Shown here piece after piece: positions 7,839-16,411 of a DNA stretch of 20,000 bases. Made by a program: the position numbers and the translations under genes. The notes under the pieces were generated by a model, which was not told the DNA's origin, did not search any database, and worked only from the letters and a program-made list of their open reading frames with translations. Within the stretch, counting starts at the first letter, position 1; every line of letters starts with the position of its first letter. The stretch covers positions 5,001-25,000 of the forward strand of contig JAHBMJ010003899.1 in NCBI GenBank assembly GCA_018398765.1, read 5' to 3'. Source of the stretch: Chromera velia. Taxonomy: Eukaryota > Sar > Chromeraceae.

Positions 7839-8729
7839 CTATACGTACATACCTTCTTTGTATTCTAGTACTTTCTTTAGATCGATGCAAAGCAGTCTCA
7901 GCATTCTTTGCTGTGCTGCTGCCTCAAAAAGTCCTCTTCTATCTTTCGATTCATTCCGCAGCTCAGCGAGAAGTTCAACGTACTTGGGTGGGAAGACAGG
8001 TCTTCCTGCTTCTGTTAGTGAAACCAAGTAGTATAAGGGGTGGTTTGGCTGTCATTGAAAGAGACAAAAGAATGGAGAAACTCCTGTGCTCGTATGTACT
8101 GCAGAATTGTGAGCGAAGGTAGCAAAAGGAATGAAGTCTGTCCAGTTTTTTTGGTTTTTGTCAATGTAGCAAGAGAGCACAAACTTCATGTCTTTGTGGA
8201 AGCGCTCAAGTCTTCCGTTAGTCTGAGGGTGATAGCTTGTTGTCTTTACTTTGTCGGTCCCAACTAAATGACATACTGCCTCTGTGATTTGTGCAAGCAT
8301 GTTACTTCCTTGATCGGAAAGAAGCCTGATTGGCCTCCTGTATCTGTAGAGAATGGTGCGGACTAAACTTTGGGTGATCGTCGATGCCTTGGCGACTGGA
8401 ACGGCGTCCACCTCAACCCATCTGCTGGTGAGGCCCATATACGTGATCGCATATTGCATGCCATCTTTACTGTGAGTAAATGGTCCCATGACGTCGATTG
8501 CCCACAACGAGAGCGGTTCGACGTCCGAAAAATTTTGGACCATGAATCCTTCTTGCTGTTTCTTTCTCTTCTTCTCTTGACATTTTCGGCACAATTTGAT
8601 ATGCTTTTTGATGTCTATGATCATAGATGACCAGAAAAAATAGTGAAAGATGTTTTGAATGCATCGGTTAATACCTGGGTGCCCTTGGAGTTTGCATTCA
8701 TGAAATTCAGTGCTTTCTCCTTCATTCCT
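7839..8729 (-). CDS. pol: integrase (HHCC and D,D-35-E core)
   Basis: Inserts the reverse-transcribed DNA into the host chromosome. The frame is open from 8729. The N-terminal zinc-binding module has His at 8702 and 8681 and Cys at 8591 and 8582 (H-x6-H-x29-C-x2-C). The core carries the three acidic residues: WAIDVMGPF (Asp, 8495-8493), LLSDQGSNM (Asp, 8315-8313) and TNGRLERFHK (Glu, 8207-8205), giving D-x59-D-x35-E. It ends near AVHTSTGVSPF, the usual end of the core. One in-frame TGA (8054-8052) interrupts at a position where related proteins often have Arg, and the frame continues with a helical Ala/Gln/Leu-rich stretch to TAG at 7841-7839, which lies beyond a one-base shift. All catalytic and zinc residues are kept. 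Confidence 0.9.
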
Positions 8730-9045
8730 TTAGTACTACCAACAAAAATCTTGTTCCTTTTTCATGCCTGTTCGCAGGAAGAAGTAAACGGAAAAGCATG
8801 TCCTCATACAATATATAGAGAGGCGATTGGCCAAGAATGTGTGTTCTCTTTTGACTAGTCAGATTTGTCTGGAAGTCTCCGTTTTTTAGGAATTCAATCA
8901 TGTGTCATGTTTCTGGGTCGTCTTGCTGTGCCTTCTTTATCTCGCCACGTGAAAACGGATCGGGTAATTCAATGGCTGGTTTGGCTTGCTCTTTCTTTTT
9001 CTCTCCTTTCCCCTTTTCTTCCTGTTTTTCTTCTTTTCCTTCTCT
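8722..9045 (-). CDS. pol: Pol linker between RNase H and integrase
   Basis: The frame has PDPFSRGEIKKAQQDDPE, typical of the segment that precedes the integrase zinc finger in Ty3/gypsy Pol, then MIEFLKNGDFQ and further charged sequence. A TGA at 8907-8905 sits between the two. The frame joins RNase H through a shift somewhere in the purine-rich run 8990-9065, and joins integrase through a +1 shift near 8728. Its upstream edge is uncertain because the purine-rich run is open in more than one frame. Confidence 0.6.
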
Positions 9046-9068
9046 TGTCCTTTTCCTTGCTGCAGCAA

Positions 9069-9839
9069 CTACAAGTATAAGTGGTCTGTTTCCTCATCTG
9101 GAACTGTGAGAGGGAACTGCTTGTGCATAAAAGGAGGTTGGCTAAGGCTATCTGCGTCTGTGTTTGAACATCTAAGTTTATGTTTTATATCGTACTCGTA
9201 TATAGACAGAGCGATCGACCAACGATGGAGTCGTGCATTGGTGTTTTTCTGCTTTTTAATGTACTCCAACGCTTTGCAATCTGTCCAGGCTGTGAACGGT
9301 CGTCCGTACAGATACTTCTTGAATTGATTTGTGACCATCCAGTAGAATGCAAATCCTTCTTTCTCCGTTGCTCCCCATTTTTGTTCTGTTTTTGTCAATT
9401 TCCGAGAGGTATACTGAATGACTTTTTCCTTCTGATTTTTGTGTAACTGACAGAGGATGCCTGAAATTGCCTCTCCACTTGCGTCTATCTTCAAAATGAA
9501 GGGCTTATTCAGGTCTAGGTGTGCTAAAACAGGGCGTGATGAGAGTGCATTCTTTAGTTTTTGCCACGCTACCTCTTATGGTTATTCCCATGTGAAGATG
9601 TTGTCCTTCTTTAGCAGAGCTAGAAGGGGTTCTGCGATGTTTGAAAACCCTTCTATGTATCGTCTATAGAAGGAACATATACTGATAAAACTCTTTATTT
9701 GCTTGATCGTTCTCGGTCGCTCATATTTCTGAATGACCTCTATTCTGTTTGCAGATGGTCTGGTACCCTCGTCTAGACCCTCGTCAGAAACGTCGTAGCC
9801 CAGATAGCAGAGCTTTCTGGTCACGAATCTGCACTTCAA
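9069..9839 (-). CDS. pol: Pol: RT thumb/connection and RNase H
   Basis: RNase H cleaves the RNA strand of the RNA-DNA hybrid during reverse transcription. The frame starts in the RT thumb (LCYLGYDVSDEG, then SFISICSFYRRYI). The RNase H part has ILKIDASGEAISGILCQ (first Asp, 9485-9483), SRKLTKTEQKW, EKEGFA (Glu), FTAWTDCKALEY (Asp) and NTDADSLSQ (final Asp). All four acidic residues of the family are kept. Two TAA codons (9584-9582 and 9578-9576) lie two codons apart between thumb and RNase H, at WE-x-P-x-EVAWQ, and TAG ends the frame at 9071-9069. The frame is otherwise unbroken over 257 codons. Confidence 0.85.
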
Positions 9840-10687
9840 GAAGGCAAGTTTTCCTTTGCCTCTTTTATTCTCTCCAACATTTTCTCCAGATCAGTCATGG
9901 CCTTCGAGAAGGAATCCGATGCCAGCATGATATCGTCAATGTAACTTGACATGCACATATCTGGCAAGCCCGCAAACAACTTGTTGACTGCCTTTTAAAA
10001 ACAGCCAGGCCCGATACTGATTCCCATAGGTAGGCGAGTCAAGCAGTGCTGACCAAATTCTGTTATGAAAACAAGTTTTTCCTGATCTGCCTCTCTGACA
10101 GCTAACTGAAAGAAGCCACTCTGATAGTCTAACAGACTGAAAAATGATTTTGCTTGTAGTGATATTTCATTTATATTTGGGATTGGATATCGATCGACTT
10201 TTAGCACAGAATTCAGACGACGCAGGTCAATGCATACTCGATAGCCGTCTCCTTTTGGTTTTTTTACGATCAAAATTGGGTGCCCCCACTTCGATGAACA
10301 TGGCTTGATCACTCCTTGTTTTTGCAAGCGTTCAAGGTACTCCTTTAAGACTCCCTCCAAGGCGTATGGAACAGGTCGAGGTCTACTGTAGATCGGCTCT
10401 GCTCCCTGTGTGTCAATCTTGCACTCCGTTCCTTTCCACAGTCCCGGATCATCCTCATGCGGAACAAGATACGTGAAACAAAGAAGAAGGGATCTCAGTT
10501 GTTCTTTTTCTGATGGAGATAAGTGAAACGCGTTTTCAAGTGCTTTTTCTATCTCCTTTCTTGCCTCTGTTTCTCTTTTCTCTCTATTTTGACCCTTACT
10601 GTCTGATTGTGATTGATCAGATAGGTTGGGTGCGGGCTGTTTTGGCACTTGCGGTTCTTTTCTTTTCTCTGGTTCTTCAAGCATCAC
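9836..10687 (-). CDS. pol: reverse transcriptase (fingers and palm)
   Basis: Copies the element RNA into DNA. In order: Pro-rich linker, GVIKPCSSKWGHPILIVKKP, GYRVCIDLRRLN, YPIPNINEI, SLLDYQSGFFQL (first catalytic Asp, 10129-10127), LTRLPMGISIGP, and the active-site box SSYIDDIMLAS (Asp-Asp at 9937-9932; Ile replaces the usual Val of YVDD). A TAA at 9997-9995 sits at CF-x-KAVN, where related enzymes have Phe-Gln-Arg/Lys. The frame is lost near 9850-9860 (one base short) and continues as the thumb/RNase H frame. Upstream the frame is open back to about 10721, where it overlaps the end of the protease frame. Confidence 0.9.
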
Positions 10688-10703
10688 TAAGGCGACGTTT
10701 AAG

Positions 10704-11468
10704 TCAATTGAAAGAGTGAAGGCTCGTTTGCATGGTGGTGTTGATCGCTATTAGTGAGATCTTTCTGTTTTCTACTGTGCTTATGGTGTTAGCAAAAATG
10801 ATCCCATGAGCTTTGTTTCTGCAGATTGGGTCTACAGTAACCGGTACCCCATTTGGGATCAAGGATCCTTTCGGCAGTGAAATTTCAAGGTGTGTCACTA
10901 TACTTTCTTTGAGAGTTTCTCTTTTCGCTGTATTGACAAGCACAGGTAGCAGCATCTTCTTCTTTTCCATCTCACTCATTGGTAAAAGAAGAACAGAAGA
11001 GGACTTGTTGCTGTGTAGAGGACGCATAAGAAGTCTGTCTGGTCGAAAGAACATTCCATGCGCGTGTAAGTCAAAAAACGTTTTCCCAAATATTGCGGTA
11101 TGCTTGATAGAGGAAAAAATATAAAATTGAAGCTTTTTGATTCCTTGTAAGTTAAAATAAAGCGAAACTACTCCTTCATTCTCTAGTTTTTTTCCTCTCT
11201 CACCTTCGATTAAGAGAGGGGAAGGAAAGGCTCTAAGGGAAGGGTTTGCCATTTTCAGCTGTTGCCAGACTTGCGTACTGATCATCGATACATCGGTTCC
11301 AGAGTCAATCATTGCAGGCACGACCATATTCAATTTATGATCAAGGGAAACAAAAAGTCCGACTCTCTGCAAATTCAAGTGGATGTGAACGACTGATTTC
11401 CGTATATGTTTCTTACATGTATTCTTCTGTTTTTTTTTCTCCTTTTCTTCTTTTTCCTGTTCAATCAC
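10704..11468 (-). CDS. pol: retropepsin-like aspartic protease region
   Basis: Cleaves the Gag-Pol polyprotein. After a Lys-rich start it has VVPAMIDSGTDVSMIS with the active-site DSGT (Asp at 11306-11304), the Ty3/gypsy form of the DTG/DSG motif, and later HTAIFGKTFFDLHAHG in the place of the usual hydrophobic-hydrophobic-Gly motif that precedes the end of retropepsin. The remaining part (PKGSLIPNGVPVTVDPI and following) resembles the barrel region between protease and RT. The frame ends with TGA at 10706-10704; the RT frame overlaps it in +1, with IDLNVALVMLEEPE as the natural continuation. I chose no start because this is an internal part of a polyprotein. Confidence 0.8.
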   Translation of the reverse strand: MIEQEKEEKEKKKQKNTCKKHIRKSVVHIHLNLQRVGLFVSLDHKLNMVVPAMIDSGTDVSMISTQVWQQLKMANPSLRAFPSPLLIEGERGKKLENEGVVSLYFNLQGIKKLQFYIFSSIKHTAIFGKTFFDLHAHGMFFRPDRLLMRPLHSNKSSSVLLLPMSEMEKKKMLLPVLVNTAKRETLKESIVTHLEISLPKGSLIPNGVPVTVDPICRNKAHGIIFANTISTVENRKISLIAINTTMQTSLHSFN

Positions 11469-11472
11469 AAAC

Positions 11473-12249
11473 TCAAGTGCTTTTTCTTTCTCTTTTCCTC
11501 TTCTTCTTTTTCTCTTCCTTTTTTGTTGCCAGTCCTTGTGTAATCAGTCTCCCTATCTGTGGATGACGATGGGGCCATGTCCGTATCGGTCCCGGACCGC
11601 AGTTGCCCCTGTAAGCCTGTAGACCCTTCAGTATTTTTGACCGTTTTGTCAATTTGGAAACCCCCTCTGCTGCTGTCCTGCATGCATCGGAGGATTTCTT
11701 GAGCCCATGGGTCTGTTTGGCTGCATGAAGGGCGATCTGTGGAATTGCTGCCCAGGTCGGTGCTGCTATGAAGGAAAACCTTGTGGGCTTCTTTGTCCAA
11801 ATAGTCTGGTTGTCTGATTTTATGTCGAAAGTCCCTGCCATTCCATTCTCTGTTGTTAGGGGAAAGGAGGCGGTCTCTGAAGCACTGCAGGGAAAGGAAA
11901 CGGTCTTTAGAAGATAGCAGATAGTCTTTGAAACACTACAGTTTGCACTGAAGGTCTTATTTCCTCCAAAACTAAAACCCTGGCGTGCTGAGCCTGTAAT
12001 TCGATTCTCTCTCCTGTCTCGCTGCAGTGTCCTACATGCGGGTTTTGTGTGACCCTTTTTGCCACAATATTCACATTCGTAATCTACAGGAAGAGTGCAG
12101 CGGTCACCTGCATGAGGGGCTACACCTCCACACCGGGTACATATGGCTTGAGTGGACACTGCCGCTGCTACATCTCCCTGTTTGCGCCGCTGTTTACTGC
12201 AGAACTGCACTGATCGAGGCGGATGTCTGTCCTTCAGGAAGAGGAGCAA
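11473..12249 (-). CDS. gag: nucleocapsid region with two zinc knuckles
   Basis: The frame is open from about 12295, overlapping the end of Gag, to TGA at 11475-11473. Two Cys/His knuckles lie at 12141-12034: a variant ICTRCGGVAPHAGDRC (C-x2-C-x5-H-x4-C) and a standard CEYCGKKGHTKPAC (C-x2-C-x4-H-x4-C). Knuckles of this kind package the element RNA. Basic residues precede them (KQRRKQG) and a basic tail (KKRKRERK) ends the frame. It is in the +1 frame relative to Gag and the protease is +1 again, so two shifts are needed to join Gag, knuckles and protease. Between knuckles and tail the protein is Ser/Thr-rich and not recognised. Confidence 0.75.
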   Translation of the reverse strand: MLLFLKDRHPPRSVQFCSKQRRKQGDVAAAVSTQAICTRCGGVAPHAGDRCTLPVDYECEYCGKKGHTKPACRTLQRDRRENRITGSARQGFSFGGNKTFSANCSVSKTICYLLKTVSFPCSASETASFPLTTENGMAGTFDIKSDNQTIWTKKPTRFSFIAAPTWAAIPQIALHAAKQTHGLKKSSDACRTAAEGVSKLTKRSKILKGLQAYRGNCGPGPIRTWPHRHPQIGRLITQGLATKKEEKKKKRKRERKST

Positions 12250-13504
12250 GCCCTTCTTCTTGACGGTTGGTGATTCTGTTTCCTTCAGAATCCATCATTT
12301 CTACATCTCTTCTCTCGATTGTTGTGATCTTACTTACTTTTTTGGCTTTCTCAAACGTTCCACTATTCTGCGCAATCAGCTCTGCTGCCTCTACTAATTT
12401 GTTGAATGATGTGTATTGCTTTTGTGTGAGGATTGACTTTGTGATCTTGTCGGACAGTCCTCTCCGGAATTTTTTTATCAGTCTTTCATCTTCGATCAAC
12501 GAATTTGCTTGTCGACAAAGGGAAGTGTACCTATTTGCATACTCTTGAATTGTTTTTTCTTCTCTTTGCTGCAGATTGTCTAAGCTGGCCTCTGGTCTCT
12601 CTACGTGCAGTTCCTTGAGTCCAAACTTCGAGAAGAATATGTCTTCTGGGTCAGTGATGGTTTGAATTTTACTTATTTTTTCGTCGGATATGTTTGTGAA
12701 CCAATCGAGTGCATTTCCCTTCAGGGACTTTCGGAAATAGAAGAGAATCTGGGTGATGTTCCATTTGAAGGCAGTGGCATCCATCTTAAAAGCTCTCCAG
12801 AAGTTTCGTGCGTCTTTTCTTTCTTCTGAATATGCATTGATGTCTGCTTTGATTAGGGGGTTGTAGAAGTGGTTTAGGGTTAGTAGCAGTGGAGGGGTCA
12901 GTAGCAGAGGAGGCAGATCAGCTCTTTGGGTAGAAATTTTAAAAAGAAGCTGTGAGGGTACCGAAGCCACGCTGTCTACTTTCGTTTCCTTTACGGGCAG
13001 TTTGTCTATGTTAAGCACCAACTTGAATTCTCCTTCTTTTCTAGGTTTAAATGTCACTTTCTATCTTGCTAATTCCTTCAGGACAGACGGATCCCATTTC
13101 TGTACTTGCGTGGGGCCGGCTGACGTCTTCTTCTGCGCTTCATCGGTCGGTTAATCTATCATTTCCTCGTCGGGGTCTTCTTTATTCTCTTCTCCATTTC
13201 TTTTCTTTTCATTATTTTCCTTTCCTTTCTCATTCTCTTGTATGTCATTTTCTTCCATTTTTTCATCTTGGCTCTCCACCTCTTTTTCTGTTTCCTTTTT
13301 CTTGTTGTTCCGATTTTTGTTATTAGAGGATTTGCCCTTTTCCTTCTTTTTCGATGGCTCCTTAATTACTTTCTTAGATTTTTCCACATGCTGAAGAGAC
13401 TCGTCCATTTCAAGGAATTCGTCAGCGTTGTTTTTCTTCTTGTTTTTTTCTAGTGCTTTTTATCGGGCTGTCAGTTTTTTCTTGGCTTGAGGCTTTGGAG
13501 CCAT
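12194..13504 (-). CDS. gag: Gag capsid protein
   Basis: Forms the virus-like particle. The start is ATG at 13504-13502 (MAPKPQAKKKLTAR), followed by a long Lys/Glu-rich N-terminal part and a capsid region typical of the Retrotrans_gag family: NFWRAFKMDATAFKW, KSLKGNALDWFTN, EEKTIQEYANRY, LIKKFRRGLSDKI (roughly residues 234-370 of 436). The frame runs without any shift to TAA at 12196-12194, but is crossed by TAA (codon 15, 13462-13460), TAA (codon 118, 13153-13151) and TAG (codon 148, 13063-13061). In each case the sequence on both sides is plainly one protein, for instance KELAR-x-KVTFKPRKEGEF. TGA is absent from the whole frame. Knuckles follow in +1. Confidence 0.85.
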
Positions 13505-13550
13505 ATTTGGTTCTCTTTCCTTTCTTTTTTTCAACAGAAAAGCCTTCAGT

Positions 13551-13916
13551 CTACTTAGATGTAGCGAGCAGGGGAAGGAATGTATATAGGGAGAAGTTGG
13601 CGGTTACTATCGATAAATCAGATAAGATTCTCAGCTGACGTATGACGTCAAGATTCAGTGCCTTGATGACTTTGTCTGACTGGCGATTATGAGCGACGAC
13701 TGTGTATGAATATTGATCTAAAAGGAAGATTCTTAGATTTTGCTGGTCCTCAATAAATTCTGTGTTCCTCTGCAAAATTTCGTTCACGATGAGTCTCGCT
13801 CGTTCTTCCCTTTCTGTTGTATGCAATTTTGGAAGTTCTTTAGGTAAAATTGCTCGAAGGATCTTTCTCGTTCTGGCTGTGATTTCTTTGGGGTTTGCCT
13901 GGTCAGTCGTTCTTTT
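13551..13916 (-). CDS. unrecognised open frame upstream of Gag
   Basis: About 121 codons are open after a TGA at 13919-13917 and end with TAG at 13553-13551. The composition is protein-like: ITARTRKILRAILPKELPK, ERARLIVNEILQRNTEF, IRQLRILSDLS. There is no ATG, and it is not in the Gag frame. If TAG is read through, it runs on over the Gag start in another phase to a TGA near 13419. It may be an N-terminal extension of Gag cut off by an indel, or a separate product. I recognise no family. Confidence 0.35.
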   Translation of the reverse strand, partial: KRTTDQANPKEITARTRKILRAILPKELPKLHTTEREERARLIVNEILQRNTEFIEDQQNLRIFLLDQYSYTVVAHNRQSDKVIKALNLDVIRQLRILSDLSIVTANFSLYTFLPLLATSK

Positions 13917-13919
13917 TCA

Positions 13920-14440
13920 CATCGGATGGGTTTGGGGGATTATTTTTGTATTTCAGTTAGATAGAGTTTTCTGTTTTACTGCTGATTTCTATCAAAATCT
14001 CATGATATAAGTAAAAGAAGTTGAAAATTACGAACTTACAGAGAGAAAAAACGACTTCATGAAGTGAAAGAGGTAGGGTTCCGTTGAAAAGCGAAAAGAG
14101 AAGGGAGAATCCGAATTCGAAGAAAGATAAAAGGGTTTGTTTAGCTGTGAAGGAAAGATTTGTGCAGCAGAGTGAAATTCTAAACTTACTGAGGGGAAAG
14201 ATGGCCTGATTTGCAGAAAGATCTCCTTCGCAAAAGAAAAGAAAGAGAAACAATCCAAATTTCAATGAAGAAAGAGTTACTTGTATTTGTCTTGTATGTG
14301 CAGGTAGACTGCTCGTATATATGAAGACGGTAAGCAAAAAAAGTAAGTCACACAGGGATGGAAGCAGTCAATTTTTTTTTTGCTTAGCAGGAAAGTCTAA
14401 GTCACAAAATGCACGAACGCTTCATAATGTGTTTTGCTTT
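13920..14440 (-). other. element leader, proximal part
   Basis: Part of the 5' untranslated leader between the tandem array and the first open frame. Only short frames in several phases are seen, and no domain is recognised. Confidence 0.4.
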
Positions 14441-15548
14441 TTGCAGAAGGATAAAGATAAGTCAAATTTACCGTCAGGTAGAATGCGTGAAATTTGCAAA
14501 AAGGGCAGGGCTTTGCCGTTCACAGAGAAACAAAGAGAAGTCAAATTCACTGTTAGGTAGAATGCATGAAATTCGTAAAAAGGGCAGGGCTTTGCCGTCC
14601 ACAGAGAAACGAAGAGAAGTCAAATTCACTGTCAGGTAGAATGTGTGGAATTCGCAAAAAAAGCAAGGCTTCGCCATTCACAAAAAAATGAAGAGAAGTC
14701 AAATTCACTGTCAGGTAAGTTACGTGAAATTCGTAAAAAGGGCAGGGCTTCGCTATTCATAGAGAAATGAAGAGAAGTCAAATTCACTGTCAGGTAGAAT
14801 GCATGAAATTCACAAAAAGGGCAGGGCTTCGCTGTTCACAGAGAAATAAAGAGAAGTCAAATTCACTGTCAGGTAGAATGCGTAAAATTCGGAAAAAACA
14901 TATGCAGGGCTTTGCCGTTCACAAAAAAACGAAGAGAAGTCAAATTCACTATCCGGTAGAATGCGTGAAATTCGTAAAAAGGGCAGGGCTTTGCTGTTCA
15001 CAGAGAAATGAAGAGAAGTCAAATTCACTGTCAGGTAGAATACGTAAAATTCGCAAAAAGGGTAGGGCTTTGCCGTTCACAAAGAAATGAAGAGAAGTCA
15101 AATTCACTGTCAGGTAGAATGCGTAAAATTCGGAAAAAACACATGCAGGGCTTTGCCGTTCACAAAAAAACGAAGAGAAGTCAAATTCACTATCCGGTAG
15201 AATGCGTGAAATTCGTAAAAAGGGCAGGGCTTCGCTGTTCACAGAGAAATGAAGAGAAGTCAAATTCACTGTCAGGTAGAATACGTAAAATTCGCAAAAA
15301 GGGCAGGGCTTTGCCGTTCACAAAGAAATGAAGAGAAGTCAAATTCACTGTCAGGTAGAGTGTATGAAATTCGTAAAAAGGGCAGGGCTTCGCCGTTCAC
15401 AGAGAAACGAAGAGAAGTCAAATTCACTGTCAAGCAGAATGCGTGAAATTCACAAAAAGGGCAAGGATTCGCTGTTCACAAAGAAATGAAGAGAAGTCAA
15501 ATTCACTGTCAGATACAATGCATGAAATTTGCAAAAAGGGCAGGAAAA
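14440..15548. repeat. 79-bp tandem array, about 14 copies
   Basis: Units carry GAAGTCAAATTCACTGTCAGGTAGAATG, then AAATTCG, AAAAAGGGCAGGGCTT and GTTCACA. Starts of GTCAGGTA or its variants fall at about 14472, 14550, 14629, 14708, 14789, 14867, 14949, 15028, 15107, 15189, 15268, 15347, 15426 and 15505. Most steps are 78-79 bp. Two copies (near 14880 and 15120) are a few bases longer and read GGAAAAAACAYATGCAGGGC. Those two mark a higher-order unit of about 241 bp (three copies) that is itself duplicated. The unit length is not a multiple of three, so apparent reading frames through it are artefacts. The array lies in the 5' leader of the retrotransposon. Confidence 0.95.
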
Positions 15549-15913
15549 GGCGGTACAGTCAGAAATTTCAGCAGCGCTTCGCGGTATGGTCATGTTTGAT
15601 GTTGATTTATGGCAGAGGACAGAAAGTGGGGTTCCGTCAGAAATTTCAGTAGTGCTTCGCGATGTAATCCTGCTTCTTCTCCTTGCAGGTACAGGACACC
15701 AAAGGGATGGCCAAGTCGAGGGCATAAAAGTTGAGGTTTGAGTTGATGGCTCGCAGATGTGGGCTCCTGTAGTATGCGTATAGATGATCACAGCATTTTA
15801 GTTTCCTCTGGGTGAACCTTCTCTAGATAAAGAAGGTGGTCTGCGTTGCTTGCAGAATAGTTATTATTCGGCAGAGAAGGTTGGTCTCCGTTCGCTCAGC
15901 TCTTTGATCTTGT
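15549..15913 (-). other. leader next to the 5' LTR; no clear primer-binding site
   Basis: Two diverged repeats (GTCAGAAATTTCAG(C/T)AG(C/T)GCTTCGCG at 15558 and 15636, 78 bp apart) look like decayed relatives of the 79-bp unit. Directly after the 5' LTR the element's strand reads ACAAGATCAAAGAGCTGAGC. This lacks the TGG expected for a tRNA primer-binding site. Confidence 0.5.
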
Positions 15914-16411
15914 TGATCTCGAGCTAGGCGTCACCACGTGTTAAGGTCTACTTAGAGGGGTTGGCGCTGGTGAGTGCTTACAGAGGTTCAAGGGTCTTCA
16001 GGGCTTGATGTCGCTGGAGTGGTTGAGGTCGATCCCTAGTGACAGACTCGATCAGTGTCAAGAGCATGAAGCTTTCTTATGATTCGGTGATCAATCTGAT
16101 TTCATTGTAGTCTTCCAGAAAGTCTTTCGGAACTCTTTCATATGATTTCGATTGAAGTGTAACACGCTAACATCTGTATGATGCAGGACGTTTACGTCCT
16201 ACATCTCTTTTCTTTGATACTTAAAAAAGATATAGCGAGGATTGAACCCATGACCTTCTGCTTCTTAGTGCTGTATGCTAACCACTAAGTCATGAAAGCA
16301 AACGACGTACACGATCTTCTTTTGCTTAGTGCTACTTTAAACTAAAACTAATTTATTTAATTTCTATTTTCTTTCTAGCTATGCCGAGCTATGCTTAAGT
16401 AGCACATAGCA
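15914..16411 (-). repeat. 5' LTR
   Basis: The partner of 3546-4043, exactly the same length. Differences include two paired changes (TTAAGG/TTAGAG, AGCGG/AACGA) and single transitions elsewhere. It holds the same perfect inverted repeat (AGGACGT TT ACGTCCT) and the same tRNA-like module. As the upstream LTR on the minus strand it should carry the Pol II promoter of the element; no clear TATA box was singled out. Confidence 0.95.
16223..16298 (-). promoter_or_regulatory. tRNA-like Pol III module in 5' LTR
   Basis: Same layout as in the other LTR: A-box-like stretch at 16282-16292, B-box GGTTCAATCC at 16239-16248, and a T6 run (16223-16228) just after. Both boxes are unchanged between the two LTRs although the LTRs differ at 13 other sites, and the T run is one base longer here. 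Confidence 0.5.

Larger units (their letters stand above)
3546..16411 (-). mobile_element. Ty3/gypsy chromovirus LTR retrotransposon
   Basis: A 12,866-bp element on the minus strand, bounded by two 498-bp LTRs that begin and end TG/CA and differ at 13 positions without indels. The internal domain order is Gag, zinc knuckles, protease, reverse transcriptase, RNase H, integrase, GPY/F-like module and chromodomain. This order (integrase after RNase H) and the C-terminal chromodomain define the chromovirus branch of Ty3/gypsy (Metaviridae). The element is unusually long because of a 2 kb leader with tandem repeats and a 2.6 kb 3' region. The coding sequence changes frame about eight times and has twelve in-frame stop codons, so under the standard code this copy cannot act on its own. 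The five bases outside the two ends (AAAAT and ACTCA) do not match, so no target-site duplication is seen. Confidence 0.95.

Noticed and set aside
6840-13504. Repeat-induced point mutation (CpA to TpA) as the source of the stops
   Set aside because: CAA to TAA fits that context, but only about 3 of the 13 LTR differences are CpA/TpG type, so no such bias is visible in the part that can be compared.
14440-15548. CRISPR-like regular repeat array
   Set aside because: The units are directly adjacent 79-bp tandem copies with no unique spacers, and they lie in the leader of a eukaryotic retrotransposon.
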